Assembly (NCBI GenBank): GCA_028015205.1 | Contig: CM051521.1 | Coordinates: 88,636,513 to 88,700,512 of the forward strand | DNA: 64,000 bases | Source of the DNA: Mytilisepta virgata | Lineage: Eukaryota; Mollusca; Bivalvia; Mytilida; Mytilidae | Direction of reading: 5' to 3' | In this document: piece by piece, positions 47,601-56,696 of the stretch | Position numbering within the stretch: position 1 is the stretch's first letter | Layout of the letters: each line of letters starts with the position of its first letter | The notes under the pieces: model-generated | The model's database searches: none | The model's input: the letters and a program-made list of their open reading frames with translations, nothing else | Told to the model about the DNA's origin: nothing | Position numbers and translations under genes: made by a program

Positions 47601-49886
47601 TGTTACTTAAGTTTACCGTGGTTAATTCGTGTACAGTAGATGGATTCTGGCCACTCGTATGTTTAGGCATTAAGTAAAGTTTCTGTTAGATTTTAAGATA
47701 TTTCTTTCTCTTTATGAGTTAACCAGCACTGGAGTAGGAGTTTGTCAATAGAAACTATTTAAATTGGTATTAATAATATAAGAAAATAATTGGAAATGGA
47801 ATATGGGTAATAAAACTAACGTATGGAAAGGCTGGTTAATCCAATTAACAGTTGGCTATTTGGTCAACAAAATATATGTTGTCCGTTTGATTGATACTCA
47901 ACAGACAGTTGGTAATCCATAAATCCAACTAACAGGGCATCCTATACTGGCCAACTTTTTCTTGTACTCGTGTAAAGCACAGTTACATGTAGTTAATCAA
48001 ACGTTTAAGAAAATAAGAATAAACTAGATAGAAAAGAAAATGCCAACTGTGACATACCGATAAATCAACGGCTCAAAAGCTCTAGATGAAAACAACAATA
48101 CATGTACAAACATAATATTAATAGAGAATCCTGACAATTTGACTTGGCACAGACATTTGGGGGAGATTGGGTTAAAACCGGTTTTATTGGTAGGAACATA
48201 TTCTCATTTCACTACTGAGATATACTGATAATGTCATTTCTTTTAACGAGCCTGAAGCTTATATCAGTGAGTTGTTACTTATTGTATATTCGAAAGAACT
48301 TAAAATCATTTATTAAAGAACAATTAAGTCTGAATATTTGAATCCTGTTCTAGAAATTGAAACTTAAATCTATTATGTACATGAATGACAGACTCGATGA
48401 TTTCAGTTTTTTGTCCACTTTTCTGGAGTAGTACATGTAATACCTTACGCCAGTCTCTCAGTGTAGAGAGTTGTTACTGTTATACATGTAGAAATGTTGT
48501 GTTCAGTTTATCCAACTTATTTCTACTACACCTTTATTGGACATAATTATCCAATAGCATAACAGGTGGTGGCAGGTGATTCTTACCCACACAATGCACA
48601 TGGTTTCACCCTAAGATTTTTGATATTTCTTTTTCTATACCCCTGCAGATGTGTTTTTATCTCATAAAGGAATTACATGACGTTTTTGGTCTTAAAATTT
48701 CTGTACCGTCTTGATGTTCGGTATTGTGACAGTTGGCTCTTTGTTGATGACCCAACAGCTACTTTACATATGAAAAAACATCAATAAAAGACTTTCTTTT
48801 TTGTATTGTGTTCTAGTATTGCTTTGGCCGTTTCTCCAGCATATTAACCACACATCCGTCTGTTCTTTTGTCATGATGTATGGACTGATTATTTTCCTTT
48901 TGTATATTTATTACTTCATTCATCATTCATATTTGTCTTTACCAATTAAAAATAAATGGAATCAGGATTGGTTTCCAATAAGTGAGAAAAGCACTCGTTC
49001 ATTTCTTTTCATTTTGTGTTTATAGAATGTGCTTCCTGTTCGAAGTAAGATTATTTATAAACCTTTTGGATTTTTTCCGACTTATCTTTTAACGGAATAT
49101 AGAATAGCAAATTTATCTTTATTGCCGCTATAAAGCTTCCAATTCAGGAATAGACTTGAGAGGTAAACAAATTTGGCACTTGTTCAATCACAAAATTCAA
49201 CAGAACCATATGCGAATTAGTTATTACTTTGGACCCTTTAATATATTTGTATATTTGCCTTACACTTCAGCTATCGAAACAAATAAACATACTAGTATAT
49301 GTATATATTATAATTCTCTGGCTAATTGTAATCCGCTTTTTAAATTATATGTTTTCGTTTTCATATTTAAATCAAAAGATTGTTGGTTCTGTCGGTCTCA
49401 ATCCACAACAACTTAATATCTTTATCTTGAATTGATTATTTCATATATTTGTATAGTTTGAGTTCGCAGTTAATTTGAGATATCAAGAGTAACCTTAATG
49501 CAAAATATTATCTTATGACCAACCAATTACATTGACATATCATGGGTTTTGCGTTAACAGATTCTGAGATAACAAGAAGAACTACAATACGCCACAAATT
49601 CCCCTGTATTTTCGCTGGTGTTGTTATATTTCTAATGCAATGGAGAATTTATTGCAACAGATATAATATCGATGATTTATACAGAATACATATTGACATA
49701 GAATGTACACACCTCTATTGACTGGTGCAATTGACACTAAGCCAGAGGAATCGATAGTCAACGCTTCATTTGATGCACTGTATGTTAATGTATTAGAATC
49801 ACAATGGCTATCATCTACCAAAATCTGACCAGCGATGGATGAACAAAACCTGTATCTATATTGTTTGAAATACAAACACTCAGTGC
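23391..49886 (-). CDS. RET: RET receptor tyrosine kinase (all coding exons except the signal-peptide exon)
   Basis: Twenty exons join with matching phases into an open frame of 1,089 residues from the first cadherin-like domain to the stop, close to the human protein. Order: cadherin-like domains (about 1-428, with a calcium-site Asp-Arg-Asn-Asp-x-x-Pro in the second), cysteine-rich domain (about 429-530), transmembrane helix (595-615), kinase (about 685-970), tail. Kinase residues seen: glycine loop 692-697, Lys719, helix-C Glu736, gatekeeper Val765, HRD Asp837, DFG Asp855, activation-loop Tyr863 and Tyr868 (human Tyr900 and Tyr905). The cysteine-rich domain and the KWEF-glycine-loop region match RET specifically and not other receptor kinases. 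In vertebrates RET signals for GDNF-family ligands through GFR-alpha co-receptors at the plasma membrane; whether that holds in bivalves is inference. The missing 5' exon must end in phase 1. No frameshift or internal stop was found. Confidence 0.96.
24158..24236 (-). CDS. RET: RET visible exon 19: start of C-terminal tail
   Basis: Residues 977-1002. Glu-Tyr-Leu-Glu-Leu corresponds to Asp-Tyr-Leu-Asp-Leu around human Tyr981. An acidic stretch and Asn-Arg-Tyr-Ala-Pro follow. Acceptor ttgtatag, donor gtaaga. Confidence 0.92.
24478..24577 (-). CDS. RET: RET visible exon 18: end of kinase domain
   Basis: Ends at residue 976. [12 protein letters not shown], the terminal C-W-x6-R-P motif of tyrosine kinases. 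Donor gtaagt. Confidence 0.96.
25007..25055. repeat. Small imperfect hairpin in a RET intron
   Basis: The words tacgcttcataaaccg and cggtttatatttaagcgta pair around a 5-base loop. It could form a stem, but no function is evident. Confidence 0.5.
25401..25610. repeat. MITE-like hairpin in a RET intron
   Basis: Arms 25401-25478 and 25534-25610, about 77 bp each and nearly exact reverse complements (gtcgttatgtca, attgcgtcctgtctcaga), with a loop of 55 bp. No coding content. Confidence 0.85.
26825..26921 (-). CDS. RET: RET visible exon 17: kinase C-lobe
   Basis: Residues 911-942. [10 protein letters not shown], then [10 protein letters not shown], near-identical in pattern to vertebrate RET. 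Confidence 0.96.
27282..27322 (-). CDS. RET: RET visible exon 16: 41-bp kinase exon
   Basis: Encodes [13 protein letters not shown], the conserved helix F of the kinase C-lobe. Very short, yet both phases fit (2 in, 1 out). Confidence 0.95.
27995..28065 (-). CDS. RET: RET visible exon 15: substrate-binding P+1 loop
   Basis: Residues 874-896. [13 protein letters not shown]. The position of human Met918 is Leu here, and the following Ala-Ile is Ala-Pro, the commoner receptor-kinase form. Ends in phase 2. Confidence 0.96.
28274..28590. mobile_element. MITE-like element made of CACATGTG words in a RET intron
   Basis: The ends are inverted: cacagccaaaaatgtcacac from 28274 and the complement of cacaggcaaaaatgccacac ending at 28590. 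The interior is a degenerate run of self-complementary CACATGTG, CACGTGTG and CATGCATG words, each an E-box core (CANNTG). No clear target-site duplication. Confidence 0.75.
29240..29362 (-). CDS. RET: RET visible exon 14: catalytic and activation loops
   Basis: 41 codons exactly, residues 833-873. Val-His-Arg-Asp-Leu-Ala-Ala-Arg-Asn catalytic loop, Asp855-Phe-Gly, and Asp-Val-Tyr-Glu-Ala-Asp-Thr-Tyr with both activation-loop tyrosines. Acceptor ttctcag, donor gtattt. Confidence 0.98.
29680..29900 (-). CDS. RET: RET visible exon 13: hinge, kinase insert, helix E
   Basis: Residues 759-832. Leu-Ile-Val-Glu-Tyr sets gatekeeper Val765 (human Val804) and the hinge. A short insert of about 30 polar residues follows, then Leu-Leu-Ser-Phe-Ala-Trp-Gln as in RET. 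The insert has two Tyr (Gly-Tyr-Val, Arg-Tyr-Lys). Confidence 0.97.
30085..30140 (+). mobile_element. Possible short LINE-end fragment in a RET intron
   Basis: The words aactgcttac and ttcactcctggtt echo the LINE-like piece at 7205-7255. Short and diverged, so weak. Confidence 0.25.
30346..30453 (-). CDS. RET: RET visible exon 12: kinase helix C
   Basis: Residues 723-758. Contains Ser-Glu-Phe-Asn-Leu-Leu with helix-C Glu736, then [11 protein letters not shown], closely like RET. Donor gtaagt. Confidence 0.96.
30907..31213. repeat. Foldback element in a RET intron
   Basis: Arms 30907-30993 and 31130-31213, nearly exact reverse complements over about 85 bp (gctgtcaaaa, acgactaaaatgtatgaaat). 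The loop is about 136 bp and contains an A-rich AAC repeat. Typical MITE layout; target duplication unclear. Confidence 0.85.
31623..31695. repeat. Short inverted repeat in a RET intron
   Basis: Arms 31623-31650 and 31668-31695 pair over about 27 bp (gattttatcgcactgacca) with an 17-base loop. Confidence 0.7.
32154..32307 (-). CDS. RET: RET visible exon 11: kinase N-lobe, glycine loop and catalytic lysine
   Basis: Residues 672-722. Lys-Trp-Glu-Phe, then [11 protein letters not shown], then Val-Ala-Val-Lys-Met-Leu-Lys as in RET. The donor gtaatt is placed after AAA-A so that phase 1 joins the next exon. The 3' splice site is tandemly duplicated (see 32300-32352). Confidence 0.97.
32300..32352 (-). 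repeat. RET: Duplicated 3' splice site of the RET glycine-loop exon
   Basis: The exon start and acceptor TAG-TCACCAGAAGATG occur twice, with exon edges at 32307 (used) and 32346. Use of the outer acceptor would add 13 in-frame codons ending in TAG. The gene must use the inner acceptor to make kinase. Confidence 0.85.
33194..33471 (-). CDS. RET: RET visible exon 10: transmembrane helix and cytoplasmic juxtamembrane
   Basis: Residues 579-671. A hydrophobic run from Ile595 to Trp615, rich in Cys, is followed by Lys-Thr-Arg-Arg (stop-transfer). Cys589 and Cys593 lie just outside the membrane. Several Tyr in the juxtamembrane part (Asp-Tyr-Leu, Asp-Tyr-Arg, Leu-Tyr-Gly, Pro-Tyr-Tyr) could be phosphorylation sites. 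Confidence 0.93.
33872..34105 (-). CDS. RET: RET visible exon 9: end of cysteine-rich domain, extracellular juxtamembrane
   Basis: Residues 501-578. Contains Pro-Cys-Trp-Cys and, a few residues later, Cys-Tyr-Cys-Trp-Asp, corresponding to the last cysteines of the RET cysteine-rich domain. A longer Ser/Thr/Asn-rich linker to the membrane follows. Donor gtaagt. Confidence 0.93.
34604..34819 (-). CDS. RET: RET visible exon 8: cysteine-rich domain
   Basis: Residues 429-500. Diagnostic of RET: Gly-Cys-Glu-x-x-Cys-Gly-Leu-Gly, then Cys-x-Trp-Arg, then Ala-Thr-Cys-Ser-Pro, Lys-Thr-Cys-Pro-Asp and Cys-Pro-Gln-Asp-Cys, in the order and near the spacing of vertebrate RET. Its acceptor region is duplicated upstream (see 34866-34935). 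Confidence 0.97.
34866..34935 (-). repeat. RET: Duplicated 3' splice site of the RET cysteine-rich exon
   Basis: A diverged copy of the first about 20 coding bases of the exon, its acceptor and about 35 bp of intron lies 74 bp upstream of the real acceptor; its exon edge would be at 34893. Its reading frame reaches TAG after about ten codons, so it would be nonproductive. Confidence 0.8.
35546..35777 (-). CDS. RET: RET visible exon 7: cadherin-like domain 4
   Basis: Residues 352-428, ending at the first cysteine (Pro-Cys) that leads into the cysteine-rich domain. Acceptor ttctgcag, donor gtaagt. Confidence 0.9.
36043..36147 (-). CDS. RET: RET visible exon 6: cadherin-like domain 3/4
   Basis: 35 codons exactly, phase 0 at both ends, residues 317-351. 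Acceptor ttttttag, donor gtaact. Such a symmetric exon could be skipped without a frameshift. Confidence 0.85.
36932..37041 (-). CDS. RET: RET visible exon 5: cadherin-like domain 3
   Basis: Residues 280-316, with a Pro-Phe-Pro-Asp-x-Tyr-x-Cys segment resembling the matching stretch of vertebrate RET. Acceptor cctttag, donor gtgagt. Confidence 0.87.
37290..37885. repeat. Three-copy tandem repeat in a RET intron
   Basis: Units of about 200 bp start near 37290, 37505 and 37735. Shared blocks are gatgcaacacaggg, ctcaggaagagtt-like, taaatttaattgtttt, and ggctctcaaattctga near the end. The third unit lacks the first block and is the most diverged. Confidence 0.8.
38913..39057 (-). CDS. RET: RET visible exon 4: cadherin-like domain 3
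   Basis: Residues 232-279. Starts [10 protein letters not shown]. Acceptor tttgcag, donor gtaagg; leaves in phase 1. Confidence 0.85.
40300..40350 (-). mobile_element. LINE-like 3'-end scrap in a RET intron
   Basis: The words gtaagcagttcctgctccgt and acacccgtcgtgaagta match the complement of 7170-7225 in P. It is a minus-strand fragment of the same family as 7130-7300. Confidence 0.5.
40815..41074 (-). CDS. RET: RET visible exon 3: cadherin-like domain 2 with calcium-site motif
   Basis: Residues 145-231. Contains [11 protein letters not shown], the classical D-x-N-D-x-x-P linker of cadherin repeats, and several N-glycosylation sequons. Acceptor attgtag, donor gttagt. Confidence 0.9.
45172..45528 (-). 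pseudogene. Reverse-transcriptase C-terminal fragment of a LINE-type retroelement
   Basis: A 118-codon frame contains Thr-Lys-Lys-Leu-Leu-Arg-Gln-Gly-Tyr followed by Leu-x-x-Ser-Leu-x-Lys-Phe-Tyr-Gly-x-His-x-Asp-Leu-Val-Asp-x-Tyr. I know this motif from the extreme C-terminus of RT-encoding elements common in molluscs and other invertebrates. The catalytic RT domain is absent and upstream sequence is not open, so this is a truncated dead copy, as 5'-truncated LINEs usually are. It lies in the same orientation as RET within its largest intron. Confidence 0.6.
46043..46164. repeat. MITE-like hairpin in a RET intron
   Basis: Arms of about 39 bp (46043-46081 and 46126-46164; tggcattttccatatt, ccctggtat) with a 44-bp GC-richer loop that itself pairs partly (gagacatcc / gggatgg). 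Confidence 0.8.
47046..47303 (-). CDS. RET: RET visible exon 2: end of cadherin-like domain 1, start of domain 2
   Basis: Residues 59-144. The donor is read as gtaagt after GAATA; the alternative two bases downstream breaks the phase to the next exon. Four cysteines, and an Ile-Ala-Glu-Asn segment like the start of a cadherin repeat. Confidence 0.85.
48030..48200. repeat. Dispersed mussel-type repeat fragment
   Basis: The stretch agagaatcctgacaatttg, acttggcacagacatttggg, ggttaaaaccggttttatt resembles a very common interspersed repeat that I associate with Mytilus DNA. Assigned from general memory of its wording, not from a comparison. Confidence 0.35.
49713..49886 (-). CDS. RET: RET visible exon 1: cadherin-like domain 1, N-terminal part
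   Basis: Acceptor tttttcag follows a pyrimidine tract; donor gtgtgt. Entered in phase 1, so one base comes from an unseen upstream exon. Encodes residues 1-58, with Tyr-Phe near the start as in RET domain 1 and an Ile-Asp-Ser-Ser-Gly strand typical of cadherin folds. Confidence 0.85.
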
Positions 49887-50934
49887 CTGAAAAAGAAAAA
49901 AAAACCAATATAATTACTCTTAATTTACAACATTATATAATTTCGCATTGAAATGAATTAGATTGTTTTGCTACATAAAATAAAAGAAGTTATTGAATTG
50001 AGAGAAAAGATTTTCACATATTTCATAAAAAGCATTATTGTTCAGTCAAGTGAGTGATGTGAAAAAAGACGTAACGAACGTTGTTGTGCTTCACTCGGGG
50101 AAAGACGTGTATTTAAAAAAAAATCGTTGACTATTTTCAAAGTCTACACTTCGAACCCGTGTAAGAATCTATTAATAATGAACTCTGGGAATTCTTTACG
50201 AATCTAACTGTGACGATTTAAGAGAAAATTTGAAGGATTATGTTTTAATGAGACCATACTTCAGTAATTGTGAAGCGATGATTTTGGCGAAATTTATAGA
50301 GACGTCACTTCCAAGAATAAACTATAAATACTGAATATCTGTCTTAAGGGCAAGCTTGTTTTACGTCAACTGAGTGTTCGAATGTGAACACCAATCGAAG
50401 TACATAAACACCATCAGAAGAAAACATAGTTTCTTCAAGTAAAATTGGTCATCAAAGAATGTACAAAATTCAACCTCTGGAACAGGACAAAGCATGAAAA
50501 TCATTACTGTATTCAATCCTCTTCTTATTTTTGATGGACTTCATGTCATACCTTTTGACCAATCCCCTTTTGACCACTTGGGCACAACGTTCATAAAGTG
50601 AAATATTCATGGCTTTAAAACACATTAAGTTCAATCAATATTGGTTGTTTATTTACAAGAATCTGCTCGTTCTCTTCGTGTTTAAGTAACGATCTTATCT
50701 CAAATCGTTAATTAGTGACGCTTCTTACACATCTTACTGTATGAATATTTGTTTTATGAACAGATCTTGTATTTAAATATATTCATAAAATTTATCACTG
50801 ATTGTTCATAATGAAAAAAGATTAAAATCAAAAGCCAATGCTATTTGGTGAAAAAAGTAAAACTTAGAACAAACCGTACAAAATATAAAACCAAAATAAT
50901 ACAAAAACGTCGTTAAAACAATGAAACTACATGA

Positions 50935-51035
50935 CCTTGCCTACTAAATGTCCTAGCTTGATGTCGACAGCGGGCGCCTGTCAGGTCTTGGCGCTAGGGC
51001 GTGTGGACTTCGATCGCCGGACATTTAACAACGCT
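50935..51035. other. Unexplained GC-rich island
   Basis: About 90 bp around gacagcgggcgcctgtcagg and acttcgatcgccggacattt stand out in an AT-rich surrounding. Partial pairing of cctagc with gctagg is visible. No ORF, tRNA or known RNA was recognised. Confidence 0.3.
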
Positions 51036-51245
51036 GACCTAATGAGGAGTGATTAAGTGTATAATATTTAGAGACAGTGACTTAGTATTCTATTTTATTA
51101 CATTGAGTGTGGTTAAATACCGGAATTTCCGAGTGAAATCAAATTCGATAATTCACCAAGTGAAATCTCAAGTCATATTTCACTCTAGAAAGTGAAGTAA
51201 CAATAGCTGTAACCAACGACGTTGCTATACAAAGGTCGACGCGTA

Positions 51246-52048
51246 CAGTTGAGATCAGTTCTAATCTCTCAACTATTCTGTCAGAGAGGACGGTTCTAGA
51301 ACCATTCTAGAACGGTTCTAGGGTAGAAGAAACCCTGTCATAAAATTTTTCTAGGGTAGAACCATTCAGAATGGTTTGATAGAACTGTCTTAAATGGTTC
51401 TAGGGTAGAACCGTCCATTTTCATGTCCGATAATTCTGTATTGATTATGGCAAGTACTCCTCTTCTTCGCTTTTTCCAAACTTTTAAAAACATTTTTTTG
51501 AAAAATGTAGTAACATTTCACATCGCTTATAATTTCAATATATATGAAATTATGGCAATAATTAATAATATTAAGTTTATGACCAATTTATACAAAACAG
51601 CAAAAGTCAATACATATAAAAAAGGGCTATGGTGCACGTTTTTTTTAATTTTTTTTAACCCACAAGAAAAACGAATTATTTTTTTTGTTAAAATTTGTTT
51701 GATTTTTATCTGAAATAAATTTACAGGTAAAGAAATTTGTTCTCCGTAACATGTGTGTTTCAGGGAATTGTAACTAATTAACGTTCTGAGATGTTTGGTG
51801 TACCTTGACTGTCCGGATATTTATTGTTCCAACCTTTTTTTTAGAATGGTTCTAGGGTAGAACCGTTCAGAATGGTTCTAGGGTAGAGCCGTGCAGAATA
51901 GTTCTAGGGTAGAACCGTCCAGAATGGATCTAGGGTAGAACTGTCATAAATGGTTCTAGGACACAACCTGTCATAAGCGGTTCTAAAGGTGTCAGAATGA
52001 CAGTTTAGGACAGTTCTAAAGAGAGGTCAGAACTGATCAGCTCAACTG
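51246..52048. mobile_element. Tc1/mariner-like MITE with TA target duplication
   Basis: The 5' end CAGTTGAGATCAGTTCT and the complement of the 3' end (CAGTTGAGCTGATCAGTTCT) form terminal inverted repeats, each flanked by TA (51244-51245 and 52049-52050). Inside each end is a cluster of short words of the type ggttctagggtagaaccgt (51288-51417 and 51843-51990). About 430 bp of AT-rich filler lies between. No transposase: the plus-strand ORF at 51423-51713 is low-complexity. TA plus a CAGT start fits the Tc1/mariner group; this is inference. Confidence 0.82.
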
Positions 52049-53046
52049 TAATCACATAAAAACATAAGCCATTGTATTTTCTCGTTAAATCTTATGAATA
52101 CATAGAATATGTCAATGTAATAAACAGAATAACTTATCCCGAAATTCAAATACAAAATATCTGCAATTTATGACCGAAAACATTAATAATTCGAAATTCA
52201 AGATTAGTTATACTATAATTATTAAGAAATCAGAAGGCAAATTTAGAATAAATTTTGATAGAGCAAGATGATATGAAGACCACAATTTCCTGATTCTATG
52301 TTATTACATGTAACGCATTACAGATATAAAATGAAAATAACAGATTAAAATTTAAACAGACTTACAACATGTACATGTATACAGATCTTGGAACAAGGTA
52401 TCAGATTAAAAATAAAAGTAAGACATTTTTAGGACACCATGAGATAACTTATGGACAAAAATGACCTTTGGTCTAGCATCAATAAAAATTCATACTTATT
52501 TATATACTTTGTAAGACAAGTTTCCTTTTTATATTACAGACAACGTAGGCGTCAATATCTCGTATACCCAAGGGAAATACATTTTGCACATGTTTAAAAT
52601 TCATTTTTTGAAAGAAAAAAAAATGTATATAATGGGAATTAGTGAATGTTATTCAGAACATTATACTTTAATTAATGTATTTTATGCAATATGTAATGAA
52701 TATAATTTTCATCAGGTCGTAACAAAGTTTTTAAGCAGTAAGCAATAAAATAAAATATGCCTAAACAGAGCACAAAAAATCCAGTTAAGATTAATATTTT
52801 CTGAAGAAGCTTAAACAAATCTTTTGATAATTTGTATATTATGTACCGTCATACCAATTTCATCACTTCTAGCTTTGTTTGTAATCATACTGCATTGCCT
52901 TTTATGTTATGTTTAATACACCAGTGGGTCAGGATAGATAAGAGAAAGTTTTGGGTACAATATACACATAAAACCCCTAACACTGCCCATAGACTGTAAC
53001 ACATCAAATTTGTGTTTTGTGGTCTTTATGTTGTGCTCTGTCGGTT

Positions 53047-53937
53047 AAGCCCCCTTTACACTGACCATAAAAAATGTTTTGATCGTGGAACATCTTAGTG
53101 GGGTCGTACTGAGGTCTTCAAGTAGCGTAGTGTGGTCGGCATTGCGTGTGATAGGTCGTAGTAGAATCTCCAGGTGCCACGACTGTTTTGAACATGCTCA
53201 AAATTTACGTAGCGAGGTCGTCGCCACTTTTGATCGTACAGACATCGTACCGCTGTCGTAGAGGAAGCACAGAGACATTGAGATTGCAATGAGACATCGT
53301 AGTGAGATCGCAGTGAGACATCGTAGTGAGATCGTAGTGAGACATCGTAGTGAGATCGCAGTGAGACATCGTAGTGAGAACTAATATACATTCAAGCAAG
53401 AAATTGTCCTTTTATATAGTTTATTTGCTGGTCGTAGAGGAAGCGCAGAGACATCGTGGTGACATCGTAGTGAGACATCGTAGTGAGAACAAATATACAT
53501 TCAAGCAAGAAATTGTCCTTTTATATAGTTTATTTGCTGATCGTGGCTAGATCGTGAGAACAACGTAGCAAGGTCGTAATACTCGTGGTAGCAGCGTAGT
53601 GACAACGTATTACGATCGTCAAGCGCGTATCGATGTCGTATCACAATCGTGAGAGGTCGTACAACATCGGCCTAGGGGCGTCGTGTGATCGTGTTATTGT
53701 CGTAGCTTGAACGTACCACAAACGCAGGCATGGTAGCGAAAACGTAGGAGAGCGTAGTAGCGACGTGAAAGATTATCGAAAAAACGTATTTTGATCGTAT
53801 GGTAAGCGTAGGGGTGTCGTGAATACCTTTACACTGAAGATGGTTTTCCAATTTTTCCACGACCCTGCTGCGATCTTGGCGATCGTAGAAGTCGTGGAGA
53901 GCGTAGCACAGTCTTCGACCAGTGTAAAGGGGGCTTT
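53047..53937. mobile_element. Terminal-inverted-repeat element with CpG-rich short tandem repeats
   Basis: The left end AAGCCCCCTTTACACTG and the right end, complement AAGCCCCCTTTACACTGG, form terminal inverted repeats. The interior is built of variants of 'acatcgtagtgag' and 'gatcgtagtgag', densest at 53265-53500. A block of about 60 bp (tacattcaagcaagaaattg ... tagtttatttgctg) occurs twice, near 53385 and 53490. CpG is far more frequent than in the surroundings. The flanks (ggtta / tagac) do not give a clean target duplication. No coding frame is credible; ORFs on both strands simply translate the repeat. Confidence 0.8.
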
Positions 53938-54634
53938 AGACGGAGTTAATTGATCGTTACGTTAGTTTTGCTTTTTCCTGTTACATGTATCCGTTTTATT
54001 ATTTATGAAGTACGCTGTCAACTGACAATTTAACTTAAAGTAAGTGCTATTAAAATTTTACCGACGACGTTTGAGATTTGAGAGCAAGTATAGGTTAATA
54101 AGACTGCTACATGTACTTTTAGAACAGTTTTGGGTAGTACATATATCAGTCATCAACAGACCACCCATCTGTTGCAATTTTCTGTTCAAACAAGTGATTA
54201 TATATCTGTGATTGGCCAAGAATGGGCCCATGTTACGGACGTCCCTACCTTTTGTGATTTATTTAAGATACCCTCTCATTTAGGAGAGTAATAATAAGAA
54301 AATCTTATTATAATCCTCAGTGGTTGACGTATTTTGAGGATATATCGTGAAAACTTCCCCTTTTGTATATCCCCAAGAAGATTCAACATACTCTTGTCTG
54401 ATGCAGATCAAAATTAATTTTCCTTTATATCCAATCACACCCATTTTCAGATTCTTTTTGGTGTGTCGTTCAAAGCATATGAAATTTATCAATGAACTTT
54501 AAGCAAACAACAATTGATCGTATCGGATTTCAGATCCCTGTCCTAACTATACTTTTCTGGGTACTTATATAGCCAAACAGATAGCCTCTCACCTCGTGCT
54601 TTACCACTAGACAGTAATTGTCATGTTAATAAGT

Positions 54635-54860
54635 ATAGTCTCTGCAACCTAAGGATAGCAAACTACGTCAACAAAAGTTTTGACATATACCCCTTGCAAC
54701 CTATGGGTAGCAAACTGCGTCAACAAAAGTTATAATCTTTAGCCACAGCTTTCGTAGAATAGAAAAATACGGTCAAGAAAAGTAGTGCTCTGTAGCCTCT
54801 GCTACTTTAGGGTAGTACACTACGTCAACAAAAGTTTTCATCTATAGCCTCTGCTACCCC
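54635..54860. repeat. Minisatellite, about four units of 52-54 bp
   Basis: Units carry gcaacct-gggtagcaaac or variants, then tacgtcaacaaaagtt. The third is the most diverged (cggtcaagaaaagt). No coding sense. Confidence 0.75.
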
Positions 54861-56696
54861 AGAAATGTAAAACAAATCCAATATGGCAGATCTTCAATAT
54901 GTTCAATGTTGCAAGTAAAACATCTATATTATTTGCCACAATTGGCCCTTAAACGTAAATGAAGCACAACAAATGATTGGTTTTTGGTCTGTAATGCATT
55001 TGACAGGCCTGTTTTATGTGCTGTCTGGAACTATTCAGCTGCTCTCGACAAGCCAAGTAATAATTTAATTGCATTTTATTGCTAGGAGCACATAGTAAGT
55101 TACATTACATTGTCGAATTATAAATTAGTGCAGTAAATTACCCTACAATTTAATGCTTATCCTGTCCAATTCATAAAATAGCTTATTGATCCTTGGAGAA
55201 TTGTGTCATTGATTAAATGGTAAGGAATACAGACATGATAGTTAAGTTGAAGAATATTGAGTGTCATTTTTATTTTTTTCAAATCATAATATATAAAATT
55301 ACATAATAAACATTGATTTTGTGTTATTGATCTTTATAGTCTGAATTTTAATGAAAAGTTTCAATGTTTTCATTAACTTCACTAAAACACATGCAGTTAA
55401 AGATATCTTTACTTTAAAGATATACCACATTCAAAGTTCTTATCAAAATGTTACATTCTAATTCTTTCTATGGTCATCTAAATTAAAGAAATACATGTAT
55501 GGATTTAGTCTTCTTGTTATTCGTAAAAGGTTACTTTCTTTACGTCCTTAATATTCTAACCTAGTTTACTTTTATTATTTCTTTATTTTGATTATTTTTT
55601 TTATTTATATCTTTTTTTAAATTTTTGAAAGGGGACTTTAACAAATTCTTGAATTTGTTATGGTTGCCTGTTGCACATGTTTGTTCCTGCTATCGGTTTA
55701 TAAATGGTATTGAAGATATTTACTTCAATGTCTACACTTTTTGGTCAAAATTTTGTATATTATAATTTGTTATTGTCTTGCATGTATACATAACTTTGAG
55801 TGTATCCCTTTTTACCACCTTAGGCCGGTGCACAATATTAAATATAAATCACATTCACTATAGATTTGTGTTCAATAAAGACTGGGTCATATATGAATCC
55901 TTTTTAGTTTGGATATTATCTGCTATCTAACACTAAGATAATTCCCTCTGGCATACAAGTCTTTATGAGACTTCCAAATCCTATATTGTAATACAAAATA
56001 TAAAGATGTAGATAGGAGATGACAGCGATGTGTTGGTTCGACATAGTTTTAGTGTACATTCGACTTATTTAATGAAAGACTTCTTCTTTAGAGACATAAT
56101 ATCGTTATATATTATTCATATGAAGCAAAAAATGTAGCCTTATCATTTATAAAACTGTTATCATGGTTATTTTACAAATACACAAACACAAAAACAACGA
56201 ACGCATACATGTACTACAATAAATGAAATCAAAACAAACTAACAAAAGATAAGCAGAAAAGATCATACAAAAATTACGCAATCCCATCTCGAATCTCCCC
56301 TCCCTGCAAAAAATAATATAGGGTTCTCCGAGACGGTAACCATATCTTATGAAGCTTTAAGTCGGGCGAGGTGCAATATATCACCTAGCCTATTATTTTT
56401 CTGGAACTGAAAATCTACAAGTACTGTAACCTGTAAATGTTCTGACCGTTGTAAAATGTAACTGATTTGGTAGTTATACTGTATTTAATTTTTCACCATT
56501 TTTTTTTATTTTGGCATAAAATATATGTACGAAAAAGATTGGAATGCAATATCATCAGCGTTTTTCGATAGACACTCTACGATGTATCATGTACCATATA
56601 CGTTGTATCTAAGTTTATTTCACATCATTTGGATATATGTACGTATTTGTATGATTTATACCGGTAATTAACCTATGCTACGATCTAAGATTCCAA

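Noticed and set aside
53095..53399. Repetitive ORFs encoding His-Tyr-Asp-Val-Ser-Leu-like repeats
   Set aside because: They translate the short tandem repeats of the TIR element; open on several frames at once, which is expected of such a repeat.
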